64,000 nucleotides of DNA from G965216905 sp965216905. GTDB lineage: Bacteria; Actinomycetota; Acidimicrobiia; Spongiisociales; ZC4RG35. The translations under genes were made by a program, and so were the position numbers. Shown piece after piece: positions 41,726 through 52,300 of the stretch (the first letter of the stretch is position 1; every line of letters starts with the position of its first letter). Location of the stretch: contig OZ244213.1 in the NCBI GenBank assembly GCA_965216905.1, positions 1,798,001 to 1,862,000 on the forward strand, given 5' to 3'. A model generated the notes under the pieces. The model saw only the letters and a list, made by a program, of their open reading frames with translations, had not been told where the DNA came from and made no database searches.

Positions 41726-43090
41726 ATGCGTCGTCGGATCGCGCTCGTCGCCCTGGTGCTCGTCGTCTCGGCCTGTGACGCGTCGGGTGACGGTGTGAGC
41801 ACCTCCTCGTCCACGCTCCCGACACCCTCCACCTCGGCAACTCCGGCAACGGCCACCTCGGGCGCCGTGACCACCGCCACCGCCCCGACGCCCACGACCA
41901 CGTCACCATCCGACACCACGCCCTCCCGAGAGGAGGAGGCGTGGAGCACAGTCGATGCCGAGCGTCATGTCCGGAACTATCTCGCCGCGCTGGCGGCCGG
42001 CGCCTTCGAGCAGGCAGGCTGGCCGGCCACCAGCAGTGGCTTCGTGCTCGACGAGGCGGAAGGCGACGAGTTGCCCGCCGAGACGCTGGCCCGGCTCTGC
42101 CGCGGAGGGTTGTGCCTCGGCCTGTACGTGGTGAGCGCCGACGGACCGGGACGGGTGGACCCCCTCACCGCCCAGGCGTCGTCCACCGTCACGGTGACCC
42201 ACCCCGCCAGTGGCGAGACGTCGACGATCCGGCTCGGTACGTTCGAAGGTCAGCTGTCCGCGGCGGGCCTCCCACCGCTGGTCGAGGGAGAAGCCGACCC
42301 TCCCCTCGTCGAGGAGCTGTTCGGAACGATCCCGGGCGAGCGGATCGTGGTGCAGCGATTCGACGCGTTCGAAGTGTGGGACGGGGGTGAGGTCGCCTGG
42401 TTCACGAACTGGTTCGCCGACGAGGCGCATCAGGTCATCGGCGAGTGGGTGGCCATTCATCGCGGCGTCGTCCCGGTCTCCCAACCGCGGTCCATGGTGG
42501 GGGGCGAGTGCCCGTCGCTGATCACCCGCAGTGCTCAGACGCTGGTCTTCGATCGATGTGACACCTCGGGGTGGCTGGTCTTCGATCCGGTCAGCGGTGA
42601 AGTGTCGTTCCCGCCCATCGCCGAGGCCGAACGTGACGACGGTGAGTGGGTGTGGTTCGACGAGCGTGCCGACAGGGTCGTCACCGGGGTCGGCGATGCG
42701 GAGGGCAACCTCGGGACCATCACCACCCTGTCGGGTCGGGATCTCTTGGGCGACGGCTACGCCGGCGTGACCGCGCTGTCCTCCGACGGGAAGCATCTGG
42801 CTTTCGCCGACCACGCCGATCCAGACAGCGTGAGCCACTTCTTCAGCCCGGTGGTCGTCGTGGTCGACACCACCACCGGGAGCGAGGTGGGGCGATGGAC
42901 GCTCGACAGCACCGTGCTCAACCTCGAATTCGGTCGCCGGTGGGTGGTGGCGTGGCTGGCGGACGACGACGAGCTGACCGGCGGGCAACCCTCCCAGCGG
43001 GCGCTGGCAGCCATCGACATCGAGACGGGATCGGTCAATCAGGTCGAGACTCCCGTCCGCCTCTTCATGGCGACGGTCGGCTCGTCGTGA
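41726..43090 (+). CDS. Large lipoprotein with Thr/Ser/Pro linker
   Basis: The 454-residue product starts with a signal and a lipobox VSAC (Cys17). A Thr/Ser/Pro-rich linker runs to about residue 70, then a domain of beta character with repeated short strands (a WD40-like or propeller-type reading of residues 260-450 is possible). I do not recognise a family. The ATG at 41726 has GAGGA upstream. It stands between the SDR and the molybdoenzyme without tight coupling. Confidence 0.7.
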   Translation: MRRRIALVALVLVVSACDASGDGVSTSSSTLPTPSTSATPATATSGAVTTATAPTPTTTSPSDTTPSREEEAWSTVDAERHVRNYLAALAAGAFEQAGWPATSSGFVLDEAEGDELPAETLARLCRGGLCLGLYVVSADGPGRVDPLTAQASSTVTVTHPASGETSTIRLGTFEGQLSAAGLPPLVEGEADPPLVEELFGTIPGERIVVQRFDAFEVWDGGEVAWFTNWFADEAHQVIGEWVAIHRGVVPVSQPRSMVGGECPSLITRSAQTLVFDRCDTSGWLVFDPVSGEVSFPPIAEAERDDGEWVWFDERADRVVTGVGDAEGNLGTITTLSGRDLLGDGYAGVTALSSDGKHLAFADHADPDSVSHFFSPVVVVVDTTTGSEVGRWTLDSTVLNLEFGRRWVVAWLADDDELTGGQPSQRALAAIDIETGSVNQVETPVRLFMATVGSS

Positions 43091-43199
43091 CGACCGGGGG
43101 AGGCGCAGACACTCCGCGGTCGGATCGAGCGGTGAACAGGCTCGAAACAACTGTCTCAGGGGCTTCAGGAACGGGGCGGACCACCCGTACATTGACCGT

Positions 43200-44759
43200 A
43201 TGCAAGGTTCTGATCTGACCAACGAAGCGCGGGACATCGACGACTCACCTCCCACCGGGTCGGGGTCCGGCGGTCTTCGCTCGTTCGCCGGGGTGGTGGC
43301 GGTGGCGGTGTCGCTGGGAATCTCCGAGTTCCTGGCCGGGATCCTGACCGCCCTGCCCTCGTTGGTCACCGGCGTCGCCACCTTCGTCATCGACAACGTC
43401 CCGGCTCCCATCAAGGAGTGGGCGATCGAAACGTTCGGCACCGCCGACAAGCTGGTGTTGGGGATCGGCATCGTGGTGGTGTCGCTGGGGTTCGGCGCAA
43501 TCGTCGGACGGGTTTCCGGCTCGGTGCAGGCGATGGTCTTCGGTGCGTTCGGGCTCCTCGCCGCCCTCGCCGCCGCCCGAAGCCCGCAGGTCGGTCTGTT
43601 CGCCGCACTGGTGGCGGGGGCGATCGCGGCATTGGCCGGGTACTTCGTGCTGGCGTGGCTCCGTCCGGCCACGCCGGTGGTTCACTCCGAGGATCGGCGC
43701 CGGCTCCTCGCCGGGGCCGGAGCCCTGGGAGTGCTGGCCGTGGGCGGTGGGGCGTTGGGCATGATCCTGGGGGAACGGGGGCGGAGGGTCCTCTCCGGGC
43801 GGGCCGACGTGGTGCTCCCCGCCGCCGTCGAACCGGTCCGCTCCCTCCCGGCGGCGGCATCGCTCGACGTCTCCGGGATCACCCCGATCGTCGTGGCCAA
43901 CGAAGACTTCTACCGGATCGACACCGCCCCCTTCGCCGTCCCCCAGGTCGACATCGCCACCTGGCGCATGAAGGTCACCGGGATGGTCGACCGGGAGCTC
44001 GTGATCGACTTCGAGGACCTGCTCGACATGCCCATGGTCGAGCGCTATGTCACGTTGAGTTGTGTGTCCAACGAGGTCGGTGGCGGGCTGGTCGGCAATG
44101 CGCTGTGGTTGGGGGTGCCGCTGTCTGAGGTGCTCGACCGGGCTGGGATTCAGCCGGGGGCCGAGCAGATCGTCGGCCGCTCGGTCGATGGCTTCACCGT
44201 CGGCTTCCCGGCCGAGGTTCCCTTCGATGGCCGAGACGCACTGATCGCCGTCGGCATGAACGGCGAACCCCTCCCACCCGAGCACGGCTATCCGGCGCGG
44301 CTGGTCGTTGCGGGTCTGTACGGGTACGTCTCGGCCACGAAGTGGCTGTCCGAGATCGAGCTCACCACCTGGGACGGATTCGACGCGTACTGGATTCCGC
44401 GAGGCTGGTCGAAGCTCGGTCCGGTCAAGACCCAGTCGCGCATCGACACACCCCGGCCATCGGCGAACGTCACCGCCGGTCCGCACGCCATCGCCGGGGT
44501 GGCATGGGCACCGAGTCGCGGCATCGAGCGGGTCGAGGTGTCCATCGACGACGGCGCGTTCGAGGAGGCCGAGCTGTCCGACCCGCTGTCGGACTCCGCA
44601 TGGGTGCAGTGGCGCTTTCCTTGGGAGGCCACGCCGGGCCGCCACACGGCCCGTGTCCGGGCGACCGACGGGGACGGCATCACCCAGACCGAGAACGTCG
44701 CCAAGCCGGCGCCGAGCGGAGCGACCGGGTACCACACGGTCACCTTCGAGGTCGTGTAG
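43200..44759 (+). CDS. Membrane-anchored sulfite-oxidase-type molybdopterin oxidoreductase
   Basis: The 519-residue protein has about five transmembrane helices in residues 28-190. An extracytoplasmic molybdopterin domain of the sulfite oxidase fold follows, with the Mo ligand Cys288 in TLSCVSNEVGG. The sequence then has GYPARLVVAGLYG and a C-terminal Ig-like dimerisation domain (VAWAPSRGIERVEVSIDDG). Such proteins reduce or oxidise oxo-substrates; the electron partner is probably in the membrane. The ATG at 43200 opens the soluble N-tail. The next gene is convergent after one base. Confidence 0.87.
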   Translation: MQGSDLTNEARDIDDSPPTGSGSGGLRSFAGVVAVAVSLGISEFLAGILTALPSLVTGVATFVIDNVPAPIKEWAIETFGTADKLVLGIGIVVVSLGFGAIVGRVSGSVQAMVFGAFGLLAALAAARSPQVGLFAALVAGAIAALAGYFVLAWLRPATPVVHSEDRRRLLAGAGALGVLAVGGGALGMILGERGRRVLSGRADVVLPAAVEPVRSLPAAASLDVSGITPIVVANEDFYRIDTAPFAVPQVDIATWRMKVTGMVDRELVIDFEDLLDMPMVERYVTLSCVSNEVGGGLVGNALWLGVPLSEVLDRAGIQPGAEQIVGRSVDGFTVGFPAEVPFDGRDALIAVGMNGEPLPPEHGYPARLVVAGLYGYVSATKWLSEIELTTWDGFDAYWIPRGWSKLGPVKTQSRIDTPRPSANVTAGPHAIAGVAWAPSRGIERVEVSIDDGAFEEAELSDPLSDSAWVQWRFPWEATPGRHTARVRATDGDGITQTENVAKPAPSGATGYHTVTFEVV

Positions 44760-44760
44760 G

Positions 44761-45435
44761 TCAGCCGGCCGCCCACCGTTCGATGAGGTCGAGCGTGCCG
44801 GGCACGATCTCGATCTGACCGGTGTGGATGCTGCGGTCGCCGAGGACCATCTCGACGGTTGCATCCGCGAAGTGTTCCGACGGATCCTCGAACCACACCG
44901 CCGTCCGCGGCTCCTCATCCAAGCCTTGGATGGCTGCCACCGACGGCCACAGTTCGTCGGCATCGCACGTCGCTTCGAGATGGTGGGCGAGTTCGTGAAT
45001 CAGGAGTTGGGGAAACCGCTGCGGTGAGGTGGGGATGCCGATCCGAATCAGCCTGGTCGTCGGGTCGTAGGACGCGTCGCCACCGGGAACGTCGCCGACC
45101 AGAACCACCCCTACCGCCCCGATGCAGTCGTGGTGATTGGGAAAGGCCGCCAGGAAGTCGGCGAACGTGGTCGACAAGGACTCGGTGACCTCCGGCGGCA
45201 CATCCTGGGCCGTGATCAGACGCGGCACCGGCCGCCGGAGCCACCACACGGTCGCTCCGGCAACGACGGCCCCCGCCGCCAGCAGCGCCACCAGCCACAG
45301 CATCACGCGACGGCGGGCGACGACCCGCCGACGGTGAGACTCCCTCCCGTCGCCCGAGGGTGCGCCGTCAGCCTCGACGCCACCACCGGCGCGTCCCGGG
45401 TTCGGCGGAGGGGGATTGTCGGATTCTGTTGCCAT
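44761..45435 (-). CDS. Single-pass membrane protein with zincin-like HExxH domain
   Basis: The 224-residue product has a basic, Pro-rich cytosolic tail, a transmembrane helix at about residues 44-65 and an external domain. That domain contains IHELAHHLE (His147, Glu148, His151) followed by an SEHFADA helix that could supply a third metal ligand. It is probably a small membrane-bound metallopeptidase. I know no named family. The start lies 353 bases from the giant secreted protein gene, in divergent orientation. Confidence 0.65.
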   Translation of the reverse strand: MATESDNPPPPNPGRAGGGVEADGAPSGDGRESHRRRVVARRRVMLWLVALLAAGAVVAGATVWWLRRPVPRLITAQDVPPEVTESLSTTFADFLAAFPNHHDCIGAVGVVLVGDVPGGDASYDPTTRLIRIGIPTSPQRFPQLLIHELAHHLEATCDADELWPSVAAIQGLDEEPRTAVWFEDPSEHFADATVEMVLGDRSIHTGQIEIVPGTLDLIERWAAG

Positions 45436-45788
45436 GGAGGATGAGAGGACTTTCCGAGAGGGTATCGGCCCGAGTGCTGGCGTCGGGTTGTGGGTCGAGG
45501 GCGGCCGCGGACGTCCCGCACCGAGTTTGACCCGGGCGCTGTCACCGGTCGAGAGCGACGCCCTCGTTCCTCACCGCTGATTCGTGTTCTCGGCCTAGGG
45601 AGAAGGCAGCCGCGGATCCAGCTGGCCCGACGTGGCCGCCACCCCGCCACTCCGCTGGGATGAGGGTCGACGTCCCGAGCACCGGTACGGGGGCCTTCGA
45701 AGTCGGAGAAGTTGCACTCTGCAAGGACTACTCACTTGCTACACAAAGTGGCTAGACAACCACAGAGCGTGGTGTACAGTCCCGGTTC
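45436..45788. other. Divergent intergenic region ahead of the giant secreted protein
   Basis: These 353 bases hold no supported gene. The last 60 bases are AT-richer and contain a candidate promoter for the giant gene (see 45753-45780). I see no strong hairpin or operator. Confidence 0.5.
45753..45780 (+). promoter_or_regulatory. Candidate promoter of a leaderless transcript
   Basis: TAGACA (45753-45758) and TACAGT (45775-45780) are separated by 16 bases. Initiation would be expected about 7-9 bases after the second box, which is at or next to the GTG at 45789. No ribosome binding site precedes that GTG, so leaderless translation is likely. Confidence 0.45.
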
Positions 45789-47246
45789 GTGTTTGCCCAT
45801 CACACCTCCTCTGCCCATCGTTTCTTCCTGGTCCTGGCCGCGGTGCTGCCCGTGGTCGTGTCCTCGGTTCCGGCCGCGGCGTTCGTTCCGCCGGCGTCGT
45901 CGTCGGTCGTTCCGAACGTGGTGACGACCATCGACGAGCCGACCACGGTGGTCGGTTCGGGTTCGGTGTGGTCGTATCTCGATGACGGGCAAGCACCCCC
46001 TGCCGACTGGAACGACCCGGCCTTTGACGACTCCGGCTGGGCCAGCGGAGCAGCCGAACTCGGCTACGGCGACGGAGACGAAACCACCGTCACCGCCAAC
46101 AACGGGATCACCACCTACTTCCGGCACACCTTCGACGCCCCCGACGGGATCGACAACCTCACCATGTCGGTCCTCCGCGACGACGGCGCCGTCATCTACC
46201 TCAACGGAACCGAGATCTGGCGGAACAACCTGCCCACCGGCACCATCGACCACACCACCCTCGCCCCCGGACTCATCAACGGCTCCGACGAAACCACCTG
46301 GATCGACGTCGACCTGCCCGACACCGTCCTCATCGACGGCACCAACACCCTCGCCGCCGAAATCCACCAGAACAGCCCCTCCAGCACCGACACCAGCTTC
46401 GACCTCACCCTCACCGGCACCCTCCCCGCCGTGCCGCTCACTCCGGTGGCGGCCGGTTCGGTGTGGTCGTATCTCGATGACGGGCAAGCACCCCCTGCCG
46501 ACTGGAACGACCCGGCCTTTGACGACTCCGGCTGGGCCAGCGGAGCAGCCGAACTCGGCTACGGCGACGGAGACGAAACCACCGTCACCGCCAACAACGG
46601 GATCACCACCTACTTCCGGCACACCTTCGACGCCCCCGACGGGATCGACAACCTCACCATGTCGGTCCTCCGCGACGACGGCGCCGTCATCTACCTCAAC
46701 GGAACCGAGATCTGGCGGAACAACCTGCCCACCGGCACCATCGACCACACCACCCTCGCCCCCGGACTCATCAACGGCTCCGACGAAACCACCTGGATCG
46801 ACGTCGACCTGCCCGACACCGTCCTCATCGACGGCACCAACACCCTCGCCGCCGAAATCCACCAGAACAGCCCCTCCAGCACCGACACCAGCTTCGACCT
46901 CACCCTCACCGGCACCATCATCGACCTCACACCCCCCGACCCGCCCACCATCACCTCACCAACCCATCCCGACCCCACCACCGCCTACCCCAACCAGAAC
47001 CCGACCTTCGAGTGGACCGCCACCGACACATCGGGCATCGTCGACTACTCCTGGGAACTCGACCAACAGCCCTCGACCACCCCCGACACCACCCCAGACG
47101 GAGCTGACCCCACCACCACCTACACCGACATCCAACCCGGAACCTGGCACTTCCACATCCGCGCCCGCAACGGCGCCGGCCTCTGGTCCGACCCCGCCCA
47201 CCAACCCCATCACCATCACCGTCACCGTCCCCACCTCCACGTTTGA
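45789..47246 (+). CDS. N-terminal part of giant secreted multidomain protein (frame broken)
   Basis: This frame encodes the amino end of a very large exported protein. A signal peptide (FFLVLAAVLPVVVSS to about residue 32) comes first. Two identical galactose-binding-like modules of about 154 residues follow (each with SVWSYLDDGQAPPADWND and VIYLNGTEIWRNN), then an Ig-like module (FEWTATDTSG). It ends in a His-rich tail of about 15 residues and a stop at 47244. That tail is an artefact: removing one C near 47190-47200 restores NPITITVTVP, as in the downstream repeats. The GTG at 45789 has no ribosome site but a promoter just ahead. The frame should continue into the next entry. Confidence 0.75.
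   Translation: MFAHHTSSAHRFFLVLAAVLPVVVSSVPAAAFVPPASSSVVPNVVTTIDEPTTVVGSGSVWSYLDDGQAPPADWNDPAFDDSGWASGAAELGYGDGDETTVTANNGITTYFRHTFDAPDGIDNLTMSVLRDDGAVIYLNGTEIWRNNLPTGTIDHTTLAPGLINGSDETTWIDVDLPDTVLIDGTNTLAAEIHQNSPSSTDTSFDLTLTGTLPAVPLTPVAAGSVWSYLDDGQAPPADWNDPAFDDSGWASGAAELGYGDGDETTVTANNGITTYFRHTFDAPDGIDNLTMSVLRDDGAVIYLNGTEIWRNNLPTGTIDHTTLAPGLINGSDETTWIDVDLPDTVLIDGTNTLAAEIHQNSPSSTDTSFDLTLTGTIIDLTPPDPPTITSPTHPDPTTAYPNQNPTFEWTATDTSGIVDYSWELDQQPSTTPDTTPDGADPTTTYTDIQPGTWHFHIRARNGAGLWSDPAHQPHHHHRHRPHLHV
45961..46916 (+). repeat. Two identical 461-base copies of a galactose-binding-like module
   Basis: Bases 45961-46421 and 46456-46916 are identical over 461 positions by direct reading; the period is 495 bases (165 codons), which keeps the frame. 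Perfect identity, including third positions, points to very recent duplication or gene conversion. Confidence 0.9.
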
Positions 47247-49338
47247 TGTGGTGGCGGCGGCTGACACGTATGTGCGGGACGGGTCGTCGGCGTCGATCAA
47301 CTTCGGGTCGGGTTCGCTGCTGGTCGTCAAAGACGGTGGGGAAGGCTACGAACGAGAAGCCCTGGTCCGGTTCGATCTGACCGGCCAGACCAGCGTGGAG
47401 ACAGCCGTCCTCAAACTGTTCGTCGAGGACACCCCCGACAACACCGGCGACCCGATGCTGGGAGCATTCCAAGTCACCGACGACACCTGGGACGAAACCA
47501 CCGTTGATTGGACCACCCGCCCCACCCTGGGCGCCCTCATCGGCGAAACGTGGTAGCCGACACCGCCAACGACACCTGGGTCGAGATCGACGTCACCTCC
47601 TGGGTCAACACCCAACTCGCCGCCTCCGACCCGATCACATCGGCCTCTGGGAAACCTCCGCCGCCAACGAACAAATCCACCTCACCTCCCGCGACGCCAC
47701 CACCAACCACCCCACCCTCACCCTCACCACCACCGGCACCGCCGACACCACCCCACCGACCGTCACGATCGACTCACCCACCGACGGTGACACCATCACC
47801 GACGTCACCGTCACCGTCACCGCCACCGACGACGTGGCCGTCGCCCAAGTGGAACTCCTCGCCGACGACACCGTGGTCGACACCGCCACCAGCCCCCAAC
47901 CCGACGGCACCTACCAGCTCACCTGGGGCGACCCCACCCCCGGCAACCACACCCTCCAAGCCCGAGCCGTCGACACCGCCACCAACACCACCACCACCAA
48001 CCCCATCACCATCACCGTCACCGTCCCCACCTCCACGTTTGATGTGGTGGCGGCGGCTGACACGTATGTGCGGGACGGGTCGTCGGCGTCGATCAACTTC
48101 GGGTCGGGTTCGCTGCTGGTCGTCAAAGACGGTGGGGAAGGCTACGAACGAGAAGCCCTGGTCCGGTTCGATCTGACCGGCCAGACCAGCGTGGAGACAG
48201 CCGTCCTCAAACTGTTCGTCGAGGACACCCCCGACAACACCGGCGACCCGATGCTGGGAGCATTCCAAGTCACCGACGACACCTGGGACGAAACCACCGT
48301 TGATTGGACCACCCGCCCCACCCTGGGCGCCCTCATCGGCGAAACCGTGGTAGCCGACACCGCCAACGACACCTGGGTCGAGATCGACGTCACCTCCTGG
48401 GTCAACACCCAACTCGCCGCCTCCGACCCGATCATCTCCATCGGCCTCTGGGAAACCTCCGCCGCCAACGAACAAATCCACCTCACCTCCCGCGACGCCA
48501 CCACCAACCACCCCACCCTCACCCTCACCACCACCGGCACCGCCGACACCACCCCACCGACCGTCACGATCGACTCACCCACCGACGGTGACACCATCAC
48601 CGACGTCACCGTCACCGTCACCGCCACCGACGACGTGGCCGTCGCCCAAGTGGAACTCCTCGCCGACGACACCGTGGTCGACACCGCCACCAGCCCCCAA
48701 CCCGACGGCACCTACCAGCTCACCTGGGGCGACCCCACCCCCGGCAACCACACCCTCCAAGCCCGAGCCGTCGACACCGCCACCAACACCACCACCACCA
48801 ACCCCATCACCATCACCGTCACCGTCCCCACCTCCACGTTTGATGTGGTGGCGGCGGCTGACACGTATGTGCGGGACGGGTCGTCGGCGTCGATCAACTT
48901 CGGGTCGGGTTCGCTGCTGGTCGTCAAAGACGGTGGGGAAGGCTACGAACGAGAAGCCCTGGTCCGGTTCGATCTGACCGGCCAGACCAGCGTGGAGACA
49001 GCCGTCCTCAAACTGTTCGTCGAGGACACCCCCGACAACACCGGCGACCCGATGCTGGGAGCATTCCAAGTCACCGACGACACCTGGGACGAAACCACCG
49101 TTGATTGGACCACCCGCCCCACCCTGGGCGCCCTCATCGGCGAAACCGTGGTAGCCGACACCGCCAACGACACCTGGGTCGAGATCGACGTCACCTCCTG
49201 GGTCAACACCCAACTCGCCGCCTCCGACCCGATCATCTCCATCGGCCTCTGGGAAACCTCCGCCGCCAACGAACAAATCCACCTCACCTCCCGCGACGCC
49301 ACCACCAACCACCCCACCCTCACCCTCACCACCACCGG
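47200..49338 (+). repeat. Tandem 801-base repeats of DNRLRE plus Ig-like modules
   Basis: Units anchored on GTTTGATGTG start at 47241, 48037 and 48838. The second-to-third distance is 801 bases (267 codons). The first-to-second distance is 796, because the first unit lacks one C after 47549 and four bases (TCTC) after 47637. Each full unit encodes a DNRLRE/CBM96-like module and a bacterial Ig-like module. The third unit stops after the DNRLRE part (identity ends at 49338). I saw no substitutions between units, only these indels. Confidence 0.9.
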
Positions 49339-52300
49339 TGGACCGGAACTGATGGTGCTGGACGACGAGACGGGCGGTGTCATCGAATCGGACGACGAGA
49401 AGATCTGGTTTGACATCCAGCCGCTTCGCGTGGAGGTCGATGGTGCGGACGTCACGGCGGTTACGGTCGATGTCGACGGCTCCAACGTCGGAACCGTCCT
49501 TTCGGACCCCTGGTCCTATCAACTCGACACGACGTCCTACGCCGACGGGTTCCACGAAGTCCGCGTCCATGCCGACCTGACCGGCGGGGTGACACTCGAA
49601 ACGGACATGATGGTCGAGATCGCCAACAATCTCGGTGGCGACCAACGTATCGAGCTCGATGCCCTTCAAGGGAGGCTGTCTGCGTACGAAACGGTGGACC
49701 TGGCTATTTCGGCCCGGTTCGAACCCGAAACCCTTCCCGCCAGATACGCGCAACCTCACAGCGGCAGCTCCACCACCCTCCTCGTCCCGTACCTGGTGGC
49801 AGACGAACTCACGCTTGGGGAACAGGAGGCCCTCTGGGCCCGCATCAGACAGTTTCTCGACCGCATCCCTCCCGATACAAACGCCACGCAGACCGTCGAC
49901 GACTGGTTCGCCGAGTATGACATCGACGGCTGGCGTGGCTGCCGGAATCGGATACCGCTGAAGACGCTTTGCCAGACGCGGATCGGCGACTTCGACTTCG
50001 AGTTCGAGGTCGCCGGCGTGGCCGACATGGGAACGGGAGCCGACACCGTCCCCGCACAAGACAATAGGAAGGTGGTCGGGGGGACCCTGGTCGATTGTCC
50101 ACAGCCCGGCTGCAACGGGATTCCGGACCGGGTCGACCGTATCGCCGTCGGGCTGCTTGATGCACAGGACTTCTACGAGAGCATCGGTTGGGCTGACCAA
50201 TTCCATGCCCATCACGCCGACGAGATCATCGGCGTGACCATCGCCGACGAAGGCATCCCACGGTCACATGTCTGGCCGGAGCTGTTTCACCTCCTCCCAG
50301 ATGCGGGAAACCACATGGCACTCGACGCTTCGGTAGGTGATTTCCTCATCGAGACGGCTCGCCACGAACTCGTGCACGTGTATCAGTGGCCGATACTCGA
50401 CACGTCCGCGTTCGAGATCGGCCACGGTATCCCCTCGGGTGGTGATCGAGCCATTCGAGCGTACATGGAAAGCACCGCCGTATGGTCCCACCGTGCCTCC
50501 AACGGCTACGCCGACGGACAGGGGTTCCGGCTACCGAACTTCCTAGACCGAACCGACGACAACCTGTTCTCGTACAAGGAGCCGATCAACCCGCTCGACG
50601 GACCGCCTGCTGACGACGGTGAGCACTATGGCATGTTTGTGTTCCCCGAGTTCATTGCCCGATCGGCCAGAGTTCCCAACGGGACCGCTGAACTCGTGGT
50701 GGATTCGTTCGAGGCGATCGGACCGCGGCTCAAATCACCCGGGCAAAGCCTCACCGCGGAGCTCGACGACGGCCAAATGCCGGAGGTGTTGTTGGACTTT
50801 TGGGCATCGATGTACGTCCTGCCCGACGACAGTGACGTCTGGCCGTTCTTTCATCCAGCAAGTGACTATCTGCGGAGCCTGCCCATCCCCAGCCGGCCGG
50901 TGCTCAGTCAATCCGACAGCTTCGTCGTCGAGACGCTCGTCCCCGACCAGCCATTGACCCTTTCCCACACGACCAGCGTCTCCGGTGGAGCACGCGCCGT
51001 CGAAGCCCAACTGCCGACAGGTCATAGCGGGGGCACTGTGACCGTGCATCCGCAGGTCGGGAACCGGCAAAGAGTGTTGTTCATGACCGACGACCTCAAG
51101 CCGTGCGTGCCCGGCCCCACCGGGACCGCCAACCCCGATGCTTCGTATGTCGACGTTGAACCAGGAACCAAGACAGACATCGAAGTACCAGCCGAGTGTG
51201 ACCGGGTCGGGGTGCTGTTCGTCAGCCCCAGCCTCTTTTGGGACGGGCTGTGGCAGCTATTCGATGGCGGACAGATCAACCGAGTCGCGCTCGAGTTCAC
51301 ACCGCCTCCGCCACCACCGCCGCCACCGCCTCGGCCGTGCAGTCCCACCTGCGTACCCGCAGGCTCTTTCGGGGATCCCCACCTGATCACCTTCGACGGC
51401 GTCCGGTACGACTTCCAGGCGGCGGGCGAGTTCGAACTCCTACGCCACGCGAACTCTGGGACTGTCATCCAATCCCGCCAGGAACCGTGGGGTACGACGT
51501 CGACTGCAGTCAACACCGCAGCTGCCATGCAGGTGGGAACAGACCGGGTTGAGGTCTACCCGGAGGGTCGGGTTCTCGTCGACGGCGCCGATGTCGGCAT
51601 CGTCGACGACGAACCCATCCTTCTTACCGGTGGGGGTGAGATCCTCCGGTCCAACTCGCGTCTGTTCATCGCTTGGCCTGAGCTGGCATCCGGGTCGAAC
51701 ATGTCGGCGTCGATCCTGTATTCCGGCACCGCCCTCAGCATTCGTCTCGAACTCCCCACCGAGTGGGCCGGGGACGTCACCGGACTGCTTGGGAATGCCA
51801 ACGGTTCCACCGACGACGACGTGTATGCGAGAAACGGGACGGTGTTGGATCGTCCGATCTCGCCAACGGTCCTGTACGGGTCGTTTGCTGACTCGTGGCG
51901 GATCGACGCCGTCGAGTCGCTGTTCACGTATGAGCCGGGAGAATCCACCTCGACATTCACCGACCCGGCGTTCCCATCCTCGATCGTCACCCTGGCCGAC
52001 TTCACGTCCGAGGATCGTGCAGCCGCCGAGCAGTTGTGCCGAGACGAAGGGGTGGTCGATCCCACCCTTCTCGAGTCATGCATCTATGACATCGTTGTGA
52101 CCGGCGACCCCATGTTCGCCAGCGCCGCCGCCGAAGCCCCAATTCCCACTGCAGTCGTCGACGGGGTCTCCTTCGAGAACTTCGAGGACGGCGCCGGTTC
52201 CGAGTGGAATCCTTCTACGACCGCGTTTACACCGATCGGAGACCGCCAGTACCTCGGCGCCTTCGGGAATCAACCGGTTCAGCTCGACCTCGCCGAGCTG

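Noticed and set aside
47200..47246. His-rich tail (HHHHRHRPH) as a metal-binding end of a secreted protein.
   Set aside because: It is the out-of-frame reading of the repeat that in later units encodes NPITITVTVP, caused by the indel at 47190-47200.
45961..49338. Regular repeats as a CRISPR or other non-coding array.
   Set aside because: Periods are 495 and 801 bases, multiples of three, and the units encode recognisable protein modules without spacers.
45732..49485. Long Gly/Val/Asp-rich minus-strand reading frames across the repeat region.
   Set aside because: They are antisense shadows of the repeated plus-strand coding units and repeat with the same period.
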